A DNA stretch of 64,000 bases, from the NCBI GenBank assembly GCA_964580585.1, contig CAZOKZ010000014.1:1-64000 (forward strand). Reading direction: 5' to 3'. This document shows positions 25,992-34,603 of this stretch, in pieces (position 1 is the first letter of the stretch; each line of letters opens with the position of its first letter). This DNA comes from CAZOKZ01 sp964580585 (GTDB taxonomy: Bacteria; Sumerlaeota; Sumerlaeia; SLMS01; JAHLLQ01). Below the pieces are notes generated by a model. That model had not been told where the DNA came from, made no database searches, and saw nothing but the letters and a program-made list of their open reading frames with translations. Position numbers and translations under genes: made by a program.

Positions 25992-26797
25992 TCGGAAACT
26001 CCACTCGCGGGGGAAAGCAGCGCCCGGACGGCAGCCTCTGGGTCTGGCTGACGCATCAGGCTTTCGCCGACCAGGATCGCATTCGCCCCTGCCGCTGCCA
26101 CGCGTGCCACGTCGTCGGGGGTGAAGATGCCGCTCTCGGAAACCAGCACATACTGGCCTTTTAACTTGGCAAACAACCGTTCGGTTACCGCCAGATCGAC
26201 CTCGAACGTGCGCAGGTTGCGGTTGTTCACGCCCAGAATCCGCGCCGGGCATCCACCATCGACCACGCGTTTCAGATCGTCTTCATCGTGAATTTCCACC
26301 AAAACATCCAGGTCAATGGAATCCGCCGTGCGGTGTAAATCGGCCATTTGGTACGGATCGAGCGCCGCCGCGATCAACAAAATCGCGCTCGCGCCTGCCG
26401 CGCGAGCCTCGAAAATCTGCGCTTCGTCAATGATGAAGTCTTTACGCAAAATCGGCAACTTCACGCACTGCCGAATGCGGGGTATAAACGCCAGGTTCCC
26501 CTGGAAAAACTCGCGATCCGTCAGTACCGAAAGCGCCGCAGCGCCACCCCGTTCGTATTGAATTGCAATCTGAACGGGATCGAAATCCGCACGAATGACT
26601 CCTTTGCTCGGCGAGGCTTTTTTGACCTCGGCGATCAAGTGCGGGCCACCCGGCGTGTGCAACGCGTCGTAAAAGCTCGGCGCCGGGGGAGCGGCCTCGG
26701 CCAGTTCACGCAAATGCTCAATCGGCGATGCTTTCAGAAGCGCTTCGACTTCCGTTTTTTTGTGATCCAGAATTTTGTTCAGGATATCTGACATCAA
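25988..26797 (-). CDS. trpC: Indole-3-glycerol-phosphate synthase
   Basis: 269 residues forming a TIM barrel. Recognisable blocks are LIAEVKKASPSKGVIRADF, LSVLTDREFFQGN, PILRKDFIIDEAQI, GVNNRNLRTFEVDL and LVSESGIFTPDDV, containing the catalytic lysines and glutamates of the family. It closes the indole ring in tryptophan synthesis, converting CdRP to indole-3-glycerol phosphate. It is monofunctional: no fused PRAI (TrpF) domain. It starts 8 bp after trpD and its stop overlaps plsY. Confidence 0.96.
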   Translation of the reverse strand: MMSDILNKILDHKKTEVEALLKASPIEHLRELAEAAPPAPSFYDALHTPGGPHLIAEVKKASPSKGVIRADFDPVQIAIQYERGGAAALSVLTDREFFQGNLAFIPRIRQCVKLPILRKDFIIDEAQIFEARAAGASAILLIAAALDPYQMADLHRTADSIDLDVLVEIHDEDDLKRVVDGGCPARILGVNNRNLRTFEVDLAVTERLFAKLKGQYVLVSESGIFTPDDVARVAAAGANAILVGESLMRQPDPEAAVRALLSPASGVSE

Positions 26798-26805
26798 TCT
26801 CTCAC

Positions 26806-27858
26806 TCAGTCATCTTCGCTTGCGTCGGGAACCGGTGCGGCACCCACCAGGGCATCGAGCAGCTTGGCTCCTGCACCCGAGCGTTGAACCGCTTTCGCAT
26901 GGACGTAGCCGCGTTTGATGTCGTCTTCGACACCTGTGACCCACAAAATTGCGCCCGCGTTCAAATTCACCACATCCGCGTGGGGGCCTTCGCCACCCTC
27001 GAGCACTTCGCGCATGATTCGCAAGTTCTCGTCCGGTCCGCCACCCACCAAGTCCGCCACCTCAACCGGCTTGATTCCCAGGTCGGTGGGCGACACATGC
27101 CACAAGTGCATCCGACCGTCGGAATCCAGATGCATGCCCTCGGTCACCTGGGCCAGCGAAATTTCGTCCATTCCGTCGGTTCCGTGCACTACCAACGCCC
27201 CGCGCGATCCCATCATGCGCAAGGTCTGGGTCATCGGCTCGACCAATTCGCGCGAAGAAACACCGATCAACTGGTGCGTGGGACGGGCCGGATTGGAGAG
27301 CGGACCGCACAGGTTGAACAATGTGCGAATCCCTAGCTCTCGGCGTGCCTCGGCGGCGTGCCGCATCGACTGGTGGTACGTGCGGGCAAAAAGAAAGCAG
27401 AACCGGTGCTCGGCCAACTGTTTTGCGGCTTCATCCGGAGTAATCTCAATGTTATAGCCTGCTCTTTCGAGAACATCGGCGCTGCCGCACTTCGACGAAG
27501 CCGACCGGTTGCCGTGCTTTGCTATGCGCACACCTGCCGCCGCAGCGAGCAAAGCCGCTGTCGTGGAAATATTGAATGTGTTCTGGCCATCGCCCCCGGT
27601 TCCGCACGTATCGACAATGGGTTCTCCGTCGCGCGGACGAGGAAATTCGAGCGCATGATCCAGCATGACTTCCACAAAGGCTTCCACCTCGTGAGCGGTT
27701 TCACCACTCATCCGCAGACCTTGTAAAAAAGCCGCGATTTTCGCCGTAGATGCCTGACCCTCCAGGATTTCCTTGGCGACGTCCATCAACACTCGGCGGG
27801 GAAGCCGACGATGGGGATACTCGGCCAACAGGGCCAACGCGGATGTAATCATGCTCAT
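26806..27858 (-). CDS. trpD: Anthranilate phosphoribosyltransferase
   Basis: 350 residues with the family's PRPP and anthranilate binding motifs: VDTCGTGGDGQNTFNIST (residues ~85-102), AKHGNRSASSKCGSADVLE, FNLCGPLSNPA and VVHGTDGMDEIS. It joins anthranilate to PRPP, the second step of tryptophan synthesis. It is not fused to a glutaminase (TrpG). trpE/G, trpF and trpBA are not in this window, so the pathway is split. It heads a trpD-trpC-plsY transcription unit, divergent from the Crp/Fnr gene across a 292-bp spacer in which I see no clear regulatory hairpin or attenuator. Confidence 0.96.
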   Translation of the reverse strand: MSMITSALALLAEYPHRRLPRRVLMDVAKEILEGQASTAKIAAFLQGLRMSGETAHEVEAFVEVMLDHALEFPRPRDGEPIVDTCGTGGDGQNTFNISTTAALLAAAAGVRIAKHGNRSASSKCGSADVLERAGYNIEITPDEAAKQLAEHRFCFLFARTYHQSMRHAAEARRELGIRTLFNLCGPLSNPARPTHQLIGVSSRELVEPMTQTLRMMGSRGALVVHGTDGMDEISLAQVTEGMHLDSDGRMHLWHVSPTDLGIKPVEVADLVGGGPDENLRIMREVLEGGEGPHADVVNLNAGAILWVTGVEDDIKRGYVHAKAVQRSGAGAKLLDALVGAAPVPDASEDD

Positions 27859-28150
27859 GAGGCGCGTCCTTATTTGCGATATATCAATGGTCTATCCTGA
27901 TGCGAAACGACTGGACCTTTCCATAATCCCTATCGGGTCACAACGAAGAAATCGCTTCTTCGACCCAGATGGTCTCAATTGACAGATTTGGTAAATAATT
28001 CACAGAGTGGCCCTCCTCTTTGTGCCAGATTTCCCCCAACAAGCGCGCACGGAATGCCTTCGGCGAGTCATTTTTATCAATTTGTAACTCAGCGGACAGC
28101 AGCCAACGCACGATTTTGTTAGTTAACTCTTGTTATAAGGGGAAAATGCG

Positions 28151-28957
28151 ATGGAATGTATTAGCCAACCGATTGAAACCGAGATTCCGAGAACAATGGC
28201 GATTACCGCTCGTATCGAAGAGGCGTTCTCCATGCCACTGAAACCGCACGACAAGGTCTGGTATTTGAGCCGTTGCGGTGTGTTCAATCAATTGCCGCCC
28301 GAGGAAATCTCGCGCCTGAGCAAAAACGACATGTTTTTGCTCAAACGAGGCGAATCCTTATCCTGGCGCGACAAAGCGGACAGTATGATCTATGTCGTCA
28401 AGTCGGGTACGGTGAAAATCGTCACGAATCAGGAAAATTCCCCCAAAGAAACCATTCTGGCGATTTTGGGGCACGGGGAACTCTTTGGCCAAATGCCTTT
28501 GCTTGAATCCGACCAGCGCGAGTGTCGCGCTGTTGCCATGGAAGATACCACCATTTGCGAATTTTTTGCCGCCGACATCGAAGAAATGATGTCCCTACAT
28601 CCAGAATTAGCCACGCGCATTACCAAAATGATCGGGGCGCGGTTGCGCCGGATCGAAACACGGATGTCGCACCTGTTGTTCAAAGATGCAAAACAACGAG
28701 TCGCTTTTATTTTACTCGATTTGCTCGAAAACTGGGGCAAGCCCCACACGAATGGTGGCGCCTTGCTGGATCTGCGTGTCACGCACCAGGACATTGCCAA
28801 TCTGTCGGGTCTGACGCGCGAAACAGTATCCGTTACGTTGGCGGAATTTGATCTCGACGAATTGATTCGCACCAAAGGACGCAAAATCATCGTCATCGAT
28901 TCCGATCGCTTGAACGATGTGATGTGTGGAAAAGCGTTGGTGGGTTCGACGGATTAA
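28151..28957 (+). CDS. Crp/Fnr-family transcriptional regulator
   Basis: 268 residues; ATG at 28151 follows AAGGGG (28137-28142) at good spacing. A cyclic-nucleotide-binding-like beta-roll covers about residues 40-150 (LKRGESLSWRDKADSMIYVV, LGHGELFGQMPLLE). A Crp-type winged helix follows (VTHQDIANLSGLTRETVSVT, then LDELIRTKGRKIIVID). The N-terminus lacks the four-cysteine pattern of Fnr, so it is unlikely to bind an iron-sulfur cluster. The effector is unknown; the short arginine-containing phosphate cassette of CRP (RSA/T) is not obvious. Its direct targets cannot be named, but the divergent trpD promoter region is the nearest candidate. Confidence 0.88.
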   Translation: MECISQPIETEIPRTMAITARIEEAFSMPLKPHDKVWYLSRCGVFNQLPPEEISRLSKNDMFLLKRGESLSWRDKADSMIYVVKSGTVKIVTNQENSPKETILAILGHGELFGQMPLLESDQRECRAVAMEDTTICEFFAADIEEMMSLHPELATRITKMIGARLRRIETRMSHLLFKDAKQRVAFILLDLLENWGKPHTNGGALLDLRVTHQDIANLSGLTRETVSVTLAEFDLDELIRTKGRKIIVIDSDRLNDVMCGKALVGSTD

Positions 28958-28978
28958 ATTCATAAGATAGCCCAAGGA

Positions 28979-29292
28979 CGCATCTTGAGTTTGTACCCAA
29001 AAGGAAGAAAAAAAAAGCAAACCGCAAAGGCACCCGCCTGCGCCAAGGCTATGGCGGACAAGCTGGGAGACACAGAGAAAACACGAAGAGCCTTTTTGCC
29101 AGCCACCAATTTTCTCCCGCTTCAATGGCGAACGAGCGAAAAAATCCATCAAAAAAACTGTGTTTTCAACTTTTCAGGAAGCTTTAGTTGAAAATAAGTG
29201 AATACATTTTTTTCTTTGTGTTGCTTTGTGACCTTCGTGGCTTTGTGGTGAATCTTTTAATCTTTGGCAACAAAGTTGAGACACGCCCGTTG
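28979..29292 (+). repeat. Dispersed intergenic repeat, split copy
   Basis: Two blocks match the reverse complement of 54633-54770: GCATCTTGAGTTTGTACCC onward with AAGGCACCCGCC (28980-29040), and GTGGTGAATCTTTTAA...GGCAACAAAGTTGAGA (29246-29290). Here they are separated by about 200 bp containing no recognisable gene. It lies in the gene-free stretch 28958-29483 between the Crp/Fnr gene and the aminotransferase; the rest of that stretch shows nothing I can identify. Confidence 0.75.
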
Positions 29293-29483
29293 CCCAAGGG
29301 AACGAAAATAAGTAACCTTACATCTTATCAAGAGTTACGATTTTCGTTACCGTCTCTATCAACATGGGGACGGGTATTTTTAGTTCAGACGCTCAGGAAC
29401 GATACACAGGCTTCAAACATTTAATAGAGCATTTTGTCAAAGGATGGTTCCGATCATGCAACACCATTATTTAGCAGAATGCT

Positions 29484-30734
29484 CTAAGAGTGAATGACAC
29501 GCGCGATGGTTTCGATCGGCCAGGGCGGCGTTGCGTGGCACGTCATGACGAGGTGATTCGGGAGTTCGTAATAGTCGCCGGGGTGCAGCAAAATGCCGTG
29601 ATCGTTCAAAAGGCGAAGGGATAAAGGATGAAGGATGGATGCAGCAGAATCGGGTGAGGCGGTTGAGGATTCGCCCACGGGGACGGTGAGATAAGGTCCC
29701 GCGTCCGGCTGGGGGACGGAGACGCTGAATTGATTCCAGGCGTTACGGATCGCGCTCATGCGTTCGGTCAGCAGTGCGGAAAATCGAGCGGTCTGCGCGC
29801 GGCCTGCTTCAAAAATCGCGGGTATGGCGGCTTGCACGATTTCGTTCACGGGCAGGAACGTGTCGGACATGTATTCAAGCGCGTTGAGCAACGGGCGCGC
29901 GCGTTCCGTATTGCCTTCGACCGCAATCCAGGCGGCTTTAATTCCGGGAAGCGAAAACATTTTCGAAAAACCGTTGAGTGTTAAACACAGCGGTGCGTCA
30001 AACGCGGAGGGACGGAGCACGTCGTTTACCGTATGACGAAATTCGCGGAAAACTTCATCGAACACGATGGCTAAATTATGGCGGCGAGCAATGTCTGCAA
30101 TGGCAGCAAGTTGTTCGTTGGTAGCGACCATGCCGGTCGGGTTGTGCGGCGATACGATTGCCAGAATTCGCGTGCGCGGAGTGATCTGGAATTCGATCTC
30201 GGCGGGATCAATGGACCAGTTTCCGTGTTCACTTCGCAGGTGATAGCGGCGAACATCGAGCCCGGCCAATTCGGCTAGATCCGCAAAAAGAGGATAGGTG
30301 GGCGAGGGACAGAGAACCTCGTCACCGGAATTCGCGAGCAAGCGGAACGCGTACCAGTAAGCGAGGCTGGTGCCGGGGGTGAGGATAACGTTTTCGGGCG
30401 AAAGGCCGTTGCCATGGTAGGCGGCGACCGATTCGCGGGCGTCGAGCCGACCACGCGCGTCGGGGGCGTAGAGGCGGGCTTTCGGGAGCGCGGCGGCGAG
30501 GATATCGGCGAGCGAGTCGGGCGGGAATTCAAAGCCGTGTTCCTGGGGGTTAGCACCGATGAGATCGATCAAGCGTCCATGGCGGGCGCGAGCATCGGCG
30601 ATGGCGCGCGCCAGATCGGACGGTTCTCCGCCACCCCAGCGATCAAGCAGGGCGAGGGAAGGAAGTGGGCGTGGGCGGGGAAAGTTCATACGAATAGTCT
30701 TGGTTGAAATTCCTGCAATTGGTGGCTTCGTCAT
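29484..30734 (-). CDS. PLP-dependent aminotransferase, class I/II
   Basis: 416 residues from ATG at 30734; a second in-frame ATG at 30689 is equally plausible, since neither has a strong ribosome binding site. Fold-type I features are clear: VSPHNPTGMVAT (substrate/PLP asparagine), IVFDEVFREF (aspartate that pairs with the pyridine nitrogen) and LNGFSKMFSLPGIKAAW with the Schiff-base lysine. The enzyme moves an amino group between an amino acid and a 2-oxo acid; the precise substrate is not determinable. Near the C-terminus (residues ~340-375) an insertion-like stretch (ESSTASPDSAASILHPLSLR) is encoded by DNA resembling the low-complexity GGATGAAGGAT spacer, and one GGGGACGGAG copy (29712-29721) lies beside it. 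It seems to stand alone. Confidence 0.88.
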   Translation of the reverse strand: MTKPPIAGISTKTIRMNFPRPRPLPSLALLDRWGGGEPSDLARAIADARARHGRLIDLIGANPQEHGFEFPPDSLADILAAALPKARLYAPDARGRLDARESVAAYHGNGLSPENVILTPGTSLAYWYAFRLLANSGDEVLCPSPTYPLFADLAELAGLDVRRYHLRSEHGNWSIDPAEIEFQITPRTRILAIVSPHNPTGMVATNEQLAAIADIARRHNLAIVFDEVFREFRHTVNDVLRPSAFDAPLCLTLNGFSKMFSLPGIKAAWIAVEGNTERARPLLNALEYMSDTFLPVNEIVQAAIPAIFEAGRAQTARFSALLTERMSAIRNAWNQFSVSVPQPDAGPYLTVPVGESSTASPDSAASILHPLSLRLLNDHGILLHPGDYYELPNHLVMTCHATPPWPIETIARVIHS

Positions 30735-30943
30735 TCATCGAGACAAGTCGTGTGTCGAGAGAGAAACGTGTGGTTTTAGTTTTCGCCGTGCGCGAGCCCG
30801 AGGCCGTGCCCTCTTTTGTCACGCCGGTTGCTCCTGGCGGAGGCAACCGGACGCGCCAAAAGCTGCGCCCTCACGCACGGCGACATGATATAATGTCTTC
30901 TGAGTTGGGAAGGGGAATTTGCCCGGGGCAATATCATTAACTA

Positions 30944-31924
30944 TTACTCGGTTTGCAATAATTCTTCCCAACCCTGTCTTGTGTAACGTTCTCCATACGT
31001 CATGAACATCTTGCTGATTCCAAGGTCGTACCCATAGCAAAACGCTATGGACAATCCGTCATCCGAATCGAGAAACGGATAATTGTCTAGCACGAATCGA
31101 GCGATATTGCGAACTTCTTCGGGGGAATGAATGGGTTTATTGATTTGAATTTGCACGTCCAAAATCCGTTTGGGGGCATTTTTATAAAGTCTTTTGCCGA
31201 TGGAATTGGTGTCGGTTATCGACCCGCCACGAACATAGGGGTACTGAGAGATTCTTTGGCAAATGGAATGCATTGCAAAGGCACGACCCGCCCCACGACG
31301 ATTTTCTACAAAATGGTAAAGCAAAACATTTAACGAAATGAAACAAACGATTATTACTCCGATTATCTTATAATGACGCTTACTTGTGGCACCCATTCGG
31401 ATAGGAGCGTTAAACTTTGAGTCCAAAACATATGTATTGAAAATCTTATCATGCAAGCCCTGGTGTGCATTGCGGTCAAAAATGATCAAATAGAGTGTTA
31501 TTAACAATATTATCTCCAGCCCAAATTTGAATATAATGACGGGGAAGGGGAATGAAATCACCCATTTGGGAGAAAAGCAGTATAAAAAATAGGGCGCAAA
31601 AAGAATGGAATAACGACCAATCGATTTGGGAATGGATAAGTAGTTCTCAGTTTCATCGATCACTTCTTGATTGAGCAATCGCTTACCCAGCGTTTTCCCT
31701 CCCCCCAATCGACTTCCCAGCAAACCAAAATAACCGGTCACAATGATAAATCCAAGGAAAACGCCCATGTTGCCCAAAGATGCGTAAACAGGAAATAGAA
31801 TCCACGCTGATAGCCGAATGAGAATTTTTAGTAATATAATATCGATCGCGAATGCGGATATTCGTCTGATGGTACTTGGGTACCGTCGATGCGTGTATTC
31901 GCTAGCCGAGTTTTCAGTGTCCAT
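30944..31924 (-). CDS. RDD-family membrane protein
   Basis: About 326 residues from ATG at 31924; the frame extends to a TTG at 31954, which is less likely. The N-terminal half carries the RDD domain: RRISAFAIDIILLKILIRL with the characteristic R and D, then LGGGKTLGKRLLNQEVID and FDRNAHQGLHDKIFNTYVL. Four to five hydrophobic helices lie between residues ~25 and ~215. The C-terminal ~120 residues are soluble and match nothing I know. RDD proteins are poorly characterised; some are proposed ion exporters. Lower GC than its neighbours suggests a different history. No operon partner is obvious. Confidence 0.75.
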   Translation of the reverse strand: MDTENSASEYTHRRYPSTIRRISAFAIDIILLKILIRLSAWILFPVYASLGNMGVFLGFIIVTGYFGLLGSRLGGGKTLGKRLLNQEVIDETENYLSIPKSIGRYSILFAPYFLYCFSPKWVISFPFPVIIFKFGLEIILLITLYLIIFDRNAHQGLHDKIFNTYVLDSKFNAPIRMGATSKRHYKIIGVIIVCFISLNVLLYHFVENRRGAGRAFAMHSICQRISQYPYVRGGSITDTNSIGKRLYKNAPKRILDVQIQINKPIHSPEEVRNIARFVLDNYPFLDSDDGLSIAFCYGYDLGISKMFMTYGERYTRQGWEELLQTE

Positions 31925-32023
31925 TCGCTTTTTATCTTTCCCGAAATGACTCAAGCAATTTGCTCAGCAATTTTGTTGTGTGTCGAGCCCGAATTAATAT
32001 CCCGATTTGTTGGAATTTGTTAT

Positions 32024-33241
32024 CTACTTTCTCCGTCCCCGCACGCCGGAATTGCGGCGAATCGTTTCGCGGGTGGCTTCGGGAACTTCCAAGGCGGTGA
32101 GGGATTCGATGTGCTCGAATCCAAGATCGGCAAACCAGTGTTCGAGTTTCTCGACGGCGACGCGCTCGGCGTAAAGCGGCGTCAGGCGGTCGCGGGCGGC
32201 ATGCAGCGCTCGTGAATAATCGTAAGCATGGCGAGGCGACCCGGCGAGGCGTTGAAATTTGTTGATCGCGATGTATCCAAGCGCGGCGGGGGCGAGAATG
32301 GCGTTCGTCAGCGGCGCGGGCAGACGTGCCAGGATCGGCCGCACGCAAATTTCCACACCGTAAGCCACGCGGCGCGCAAGGCTTTCGGTTATCGATCCGG
32401 TTCCATAAACCCAAACGTAGAGCAGCCCGCCAGGGGCGACGCGCGGGGCGATAGCCTCGATGGCGCGATGCGTCGAGAACGTGTGGTGCAGAACGCCGTG
32501 GCTGTAAACGACGTCGAACGCGCGTTCGGAGAAGGGGAGTTTCCAGAGTGAGGCCTGGACAAAATGAAGAAACGGATTGTCGGCAAAATGCCCGGCGGCG
32601 CGTAGGGCGGCGAGGCTGAGATCGACTCCGACGGCGTCGCCTTCGAGACGATCTTGGGCGAATGACGTGACTAGTCCCAACCCGCAGCCGATCTCCAGAA
32701 ACCGTGCTGGCAGCGGCGGCAGGTTCCTGCCGATTTCGGCGTAAAACAACGCGCGGCGGTCTTCGTAGGACCACGTCCACAGTACACCGTCATAGGAATA
32801 ATCGAGCCATTCGTGGGAAAACGAGCGTTGGACGAAGAACTCGCCCGGGGCGGGTTCATCGGCGGGCAGGCGATATTCCGGGCCAAGCGCCTCAACCTCC
32901 CCCGAATGTCGGGCGCGGAATTCGTTGTGCAGCGGCGTTGCGTAGGGGAGCATCACAGGCAAGTGGCGGGAAATTGGGTACCAGAGTTTGCAGGCGGGGC
33001 AGACGAGCAGGCCGTCCTCGATGCGAGATTCGAGGTCTGTCGGCGCGATTCCGAGTTTTTCTCCCTGGGCACGGTGTTCGGGAGAAAGCGTTGCCGTATG
33101 GGAAACGATTTCCACCAAGTCCAATGGGCCAAGGCATTGAACGCAGGCGAGTTGAGATGCAAAGCGCTTCCACATAACAAGGAACCGGGCAAGGCGTTGG
33201 AAAATCCAGGTCGAGTATGAGGCAAGGCAGGGAAGCGGCAA
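32024..33241 (-). CDS. SAM-dependent class I methyltransferase with N-terminal zinc-ribbon-like segment
   Basis: 405 residues from 33241; an internal ATG at 33175 (MWKRFASQLACVQC) may be the true start, as the first 22 residues are not family-like. Residues ~33-90 contain paired cysteines (CVQC and CPACKLWYPI), resembling Trm112-like zinc ribbons often attached to methyltransferases. The Rossmann methyltransferase core follows: FLEIGCGLGLVTSFA (motif I), VGVDLS (acidic end of strand 2), FDVVYSHGVLHHTFS and VAPGGLLYVWVYG. The acceptor is unknown; related proteins act in lipid or sugar tailoring. A GGGGACGGAG copy (32031-32040, minus strand) encodes part of the extreme C-terminus, RGRRK. Confidence 0.8.
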   Translation of the reverse strand: MPLPCLASYSTWIFQRLARFLVMWKRFASQLACVQCLGPLDLVEIVSHTATLSPEHRAQGEKLGIAPTDLESRIEDGLLVCPACKLWYPISRHLPVMLPYATPLHNEFRARHSGEVEALGPEYRLPADEPAPGEFFVQRSFSHEWLDYSYDGVLWTWSYEDRRALFYAEIGRNLPPLPARFLEIGCGLGLVTSFAQDRLEGDAVGVDLSLAALRAAGHFADNPFLHFVQASLWKLPFSERAFDVVYSHGVLHHTFSTHRAIEAIAPRVAPGGLLYVWVYGTGSITESLARRVAYGVEICVRPILARLPAPLTNAILAPAALGYIAINKFQRLAGSPRHAYDYSRALHAARDRLTPLYAERVAVEKLEHWFADLGFEHIESLTALEVPEATRETIRRNSGVRGRRK

Positions 33242-33483
33242 GTAGAATGAAGCGGGTGAGTCGCTGAGTTTCTTTCACTTCCGCTGTTATATGGCTGCTC
33301 GCCAAGGCGAGCGAAGTTTTTGTCGGGTGTGGGCGACTTGGTGGTTCAAATTCATTTTTTTGTTGTCGTCGGACCGATTTCACCGATTCCTGGAAATCCT
33401 GAAGGTCGGGGTGGCTCATCGGTTGACATCGGTCGGGCGAGGGGTCTTAAATTCGTGGCCATTTTTCTCGATTGGGAGCACTC

Positions 33484-34590
33484 ATGGGTTCCAGTTTCGG
33501 CCAGTTGTTTCGCATCAGTACGTTTGGCGAAAGCCACGGAGGCGCGGTGGGCGTCGTGATCGACGGTTGCCCGGCGGGGTTGGAGATTTCCGTGGAGGAA
33601 ATCCAGGCGGAACTCGACCGCAGGCGGCCAGGTCAGTCGAATATCGTGACCGCGCGAGCGGAATTGGATCGAGCCGACATTCTGTCCGGCATGTTTCAGG
33701 GTAAAACTACGGGCACGCCGATCATGATCATGGTGCGCAACAAGGACGCGCGCAGTAGCGATTACGAATCGTTCAAAGACCTTTATCGGCCTTCGCACGC
33801 GGATTTTACGTACGACTCGAAGTACGGCATGCGCAATTGGGCGGGCGGGGGACGGTCCTCGGCGCGTGAAACCATTGGACGTGTGGCTGCCGGAGCCGTG
33901 GCTCGCAAAATTTTGAACCAATTGGCGGGCGTGGAGATTGTTTCCTGGGTGTCGCGTGTGGCGGATATCGAAGTCGAAGGAGTCGATGGCGAAACGGTGA
34001 CGCAGGCCGATGTGGACCAGAATATCGTTCGTTGTCCCGACGCGGCGGTGGCGGAAAAAATGATCGAACTGATCAAAGCCGTGAAATCAAAAGGCGACTC
34101 CATCGGTGGCACGGTCGATTGTGTGGCGCGCCGTGTGCCAACGGGTTTGGGCGAACCTGTGTTCGATAAACTCGAAGCCGATCTGGCCAAGGCAATGCTC
34201 TCGTTGCCCGCGAGCAAGGCGTTCGAGGTGGGGTCGGGCATGGCGGGTACGTATATGAAGGGCAGCGAGCACAACGACGAGTTCATCAGTAAAGATTCGC
34301 GCATCGGTACGGCGACGAATCGAAGCGGTGGTATTCAGGGTGGGATCAGCAATGGCGAAACGATTTTCTTTCGTGTGGGATTCAAGCCCGTCGCCACGAT
34401 TTTAATGCCGCAAATGACTGTGGATAAAAATGGCGAGCGCCATGAACTGATGCCGCGCGGGCGTCACGATCCGTGTGTGTTGCCGCGTGCCGTTCCCATC
34501 GTGGAAGCCATGACAGCGTTGGTATTGTGCGACCACTATTTGCGCCAGCGTGCCACGGCTGGGCTGTTTATTCCAGCGGCTTTGGGATGA
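33484..34590 (+). CDS. aroC: Chorismate synthase
   Basis: 368 residues. The ATG at 33484 has GGGAG at 33474-33478. Family signatures are present: TFGESHGGAVGVVIDGCPAG at the N-terminus, RRPGQSNIVTARAE, GGGRSSARETIGRVAAGAVA (flavin/EPSP binding region) and NRSGGIQGGISNGE. It converts 5-enolpyruvylshikimate 3-phosphate to chorismate, the branch point for aromatic amino acids, using reduced FMN. Other shikimate genes are not adjacent. Instead a glycosyltransferase follows 13 bp downstream, so aroC probably leads a mixed operon with sugar genes. Tryptophan genes trpD and trpC lie ~6 kb away on the other strand. Confidence 0.97.
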   Translation: MGSSFGQLFRISTFGESHGGAVGVVIDGCPAGLEISVEEIQAELDRRRPGQSNIVTARAELDRADILSGMFQGKTTGTPIMIMVRNKDARSSDYESFKDLYRPSHADFTYDSKYGMRNWAGGGRSSARETIGRVAAGAVARKILNQLAGVEIVSWVSRVADIEVEGVDGETVTQADVDQNIVRCPDAAVAEKMIELIKAVKSKGDSIGGTVDCVARRVPTGLGEPVFDKLEADLAKAMLSLPASKAFEVGSGMAGTYMKGSEHNDEFISKDSRIGTATNRSGGIQGGISNGETIFFRVGFKPVATILMPQMTVDKNGERHELMPRGRHDPCVLPRAVPIVEAMTALVLCDHYLRQRATAGLFIPAALG

Positions 34591-34591
34591 T

Positions 34592-34601
34592 GGGGACGGA
34601 G
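34592..34601 (+). promoter_or_regulatory. GGGGACGGAG decamer serving as ribosome binding site
   Basis: The decamer ends 2 bp before the ATG at 34604, so its GGAG part is the only Shine-Dalgarno-like sequence for the double glycosyltransferase. It is the one exact copy in the window lying between genes. Confidence 0.6.
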
Positions 34602-34603
34602 TC

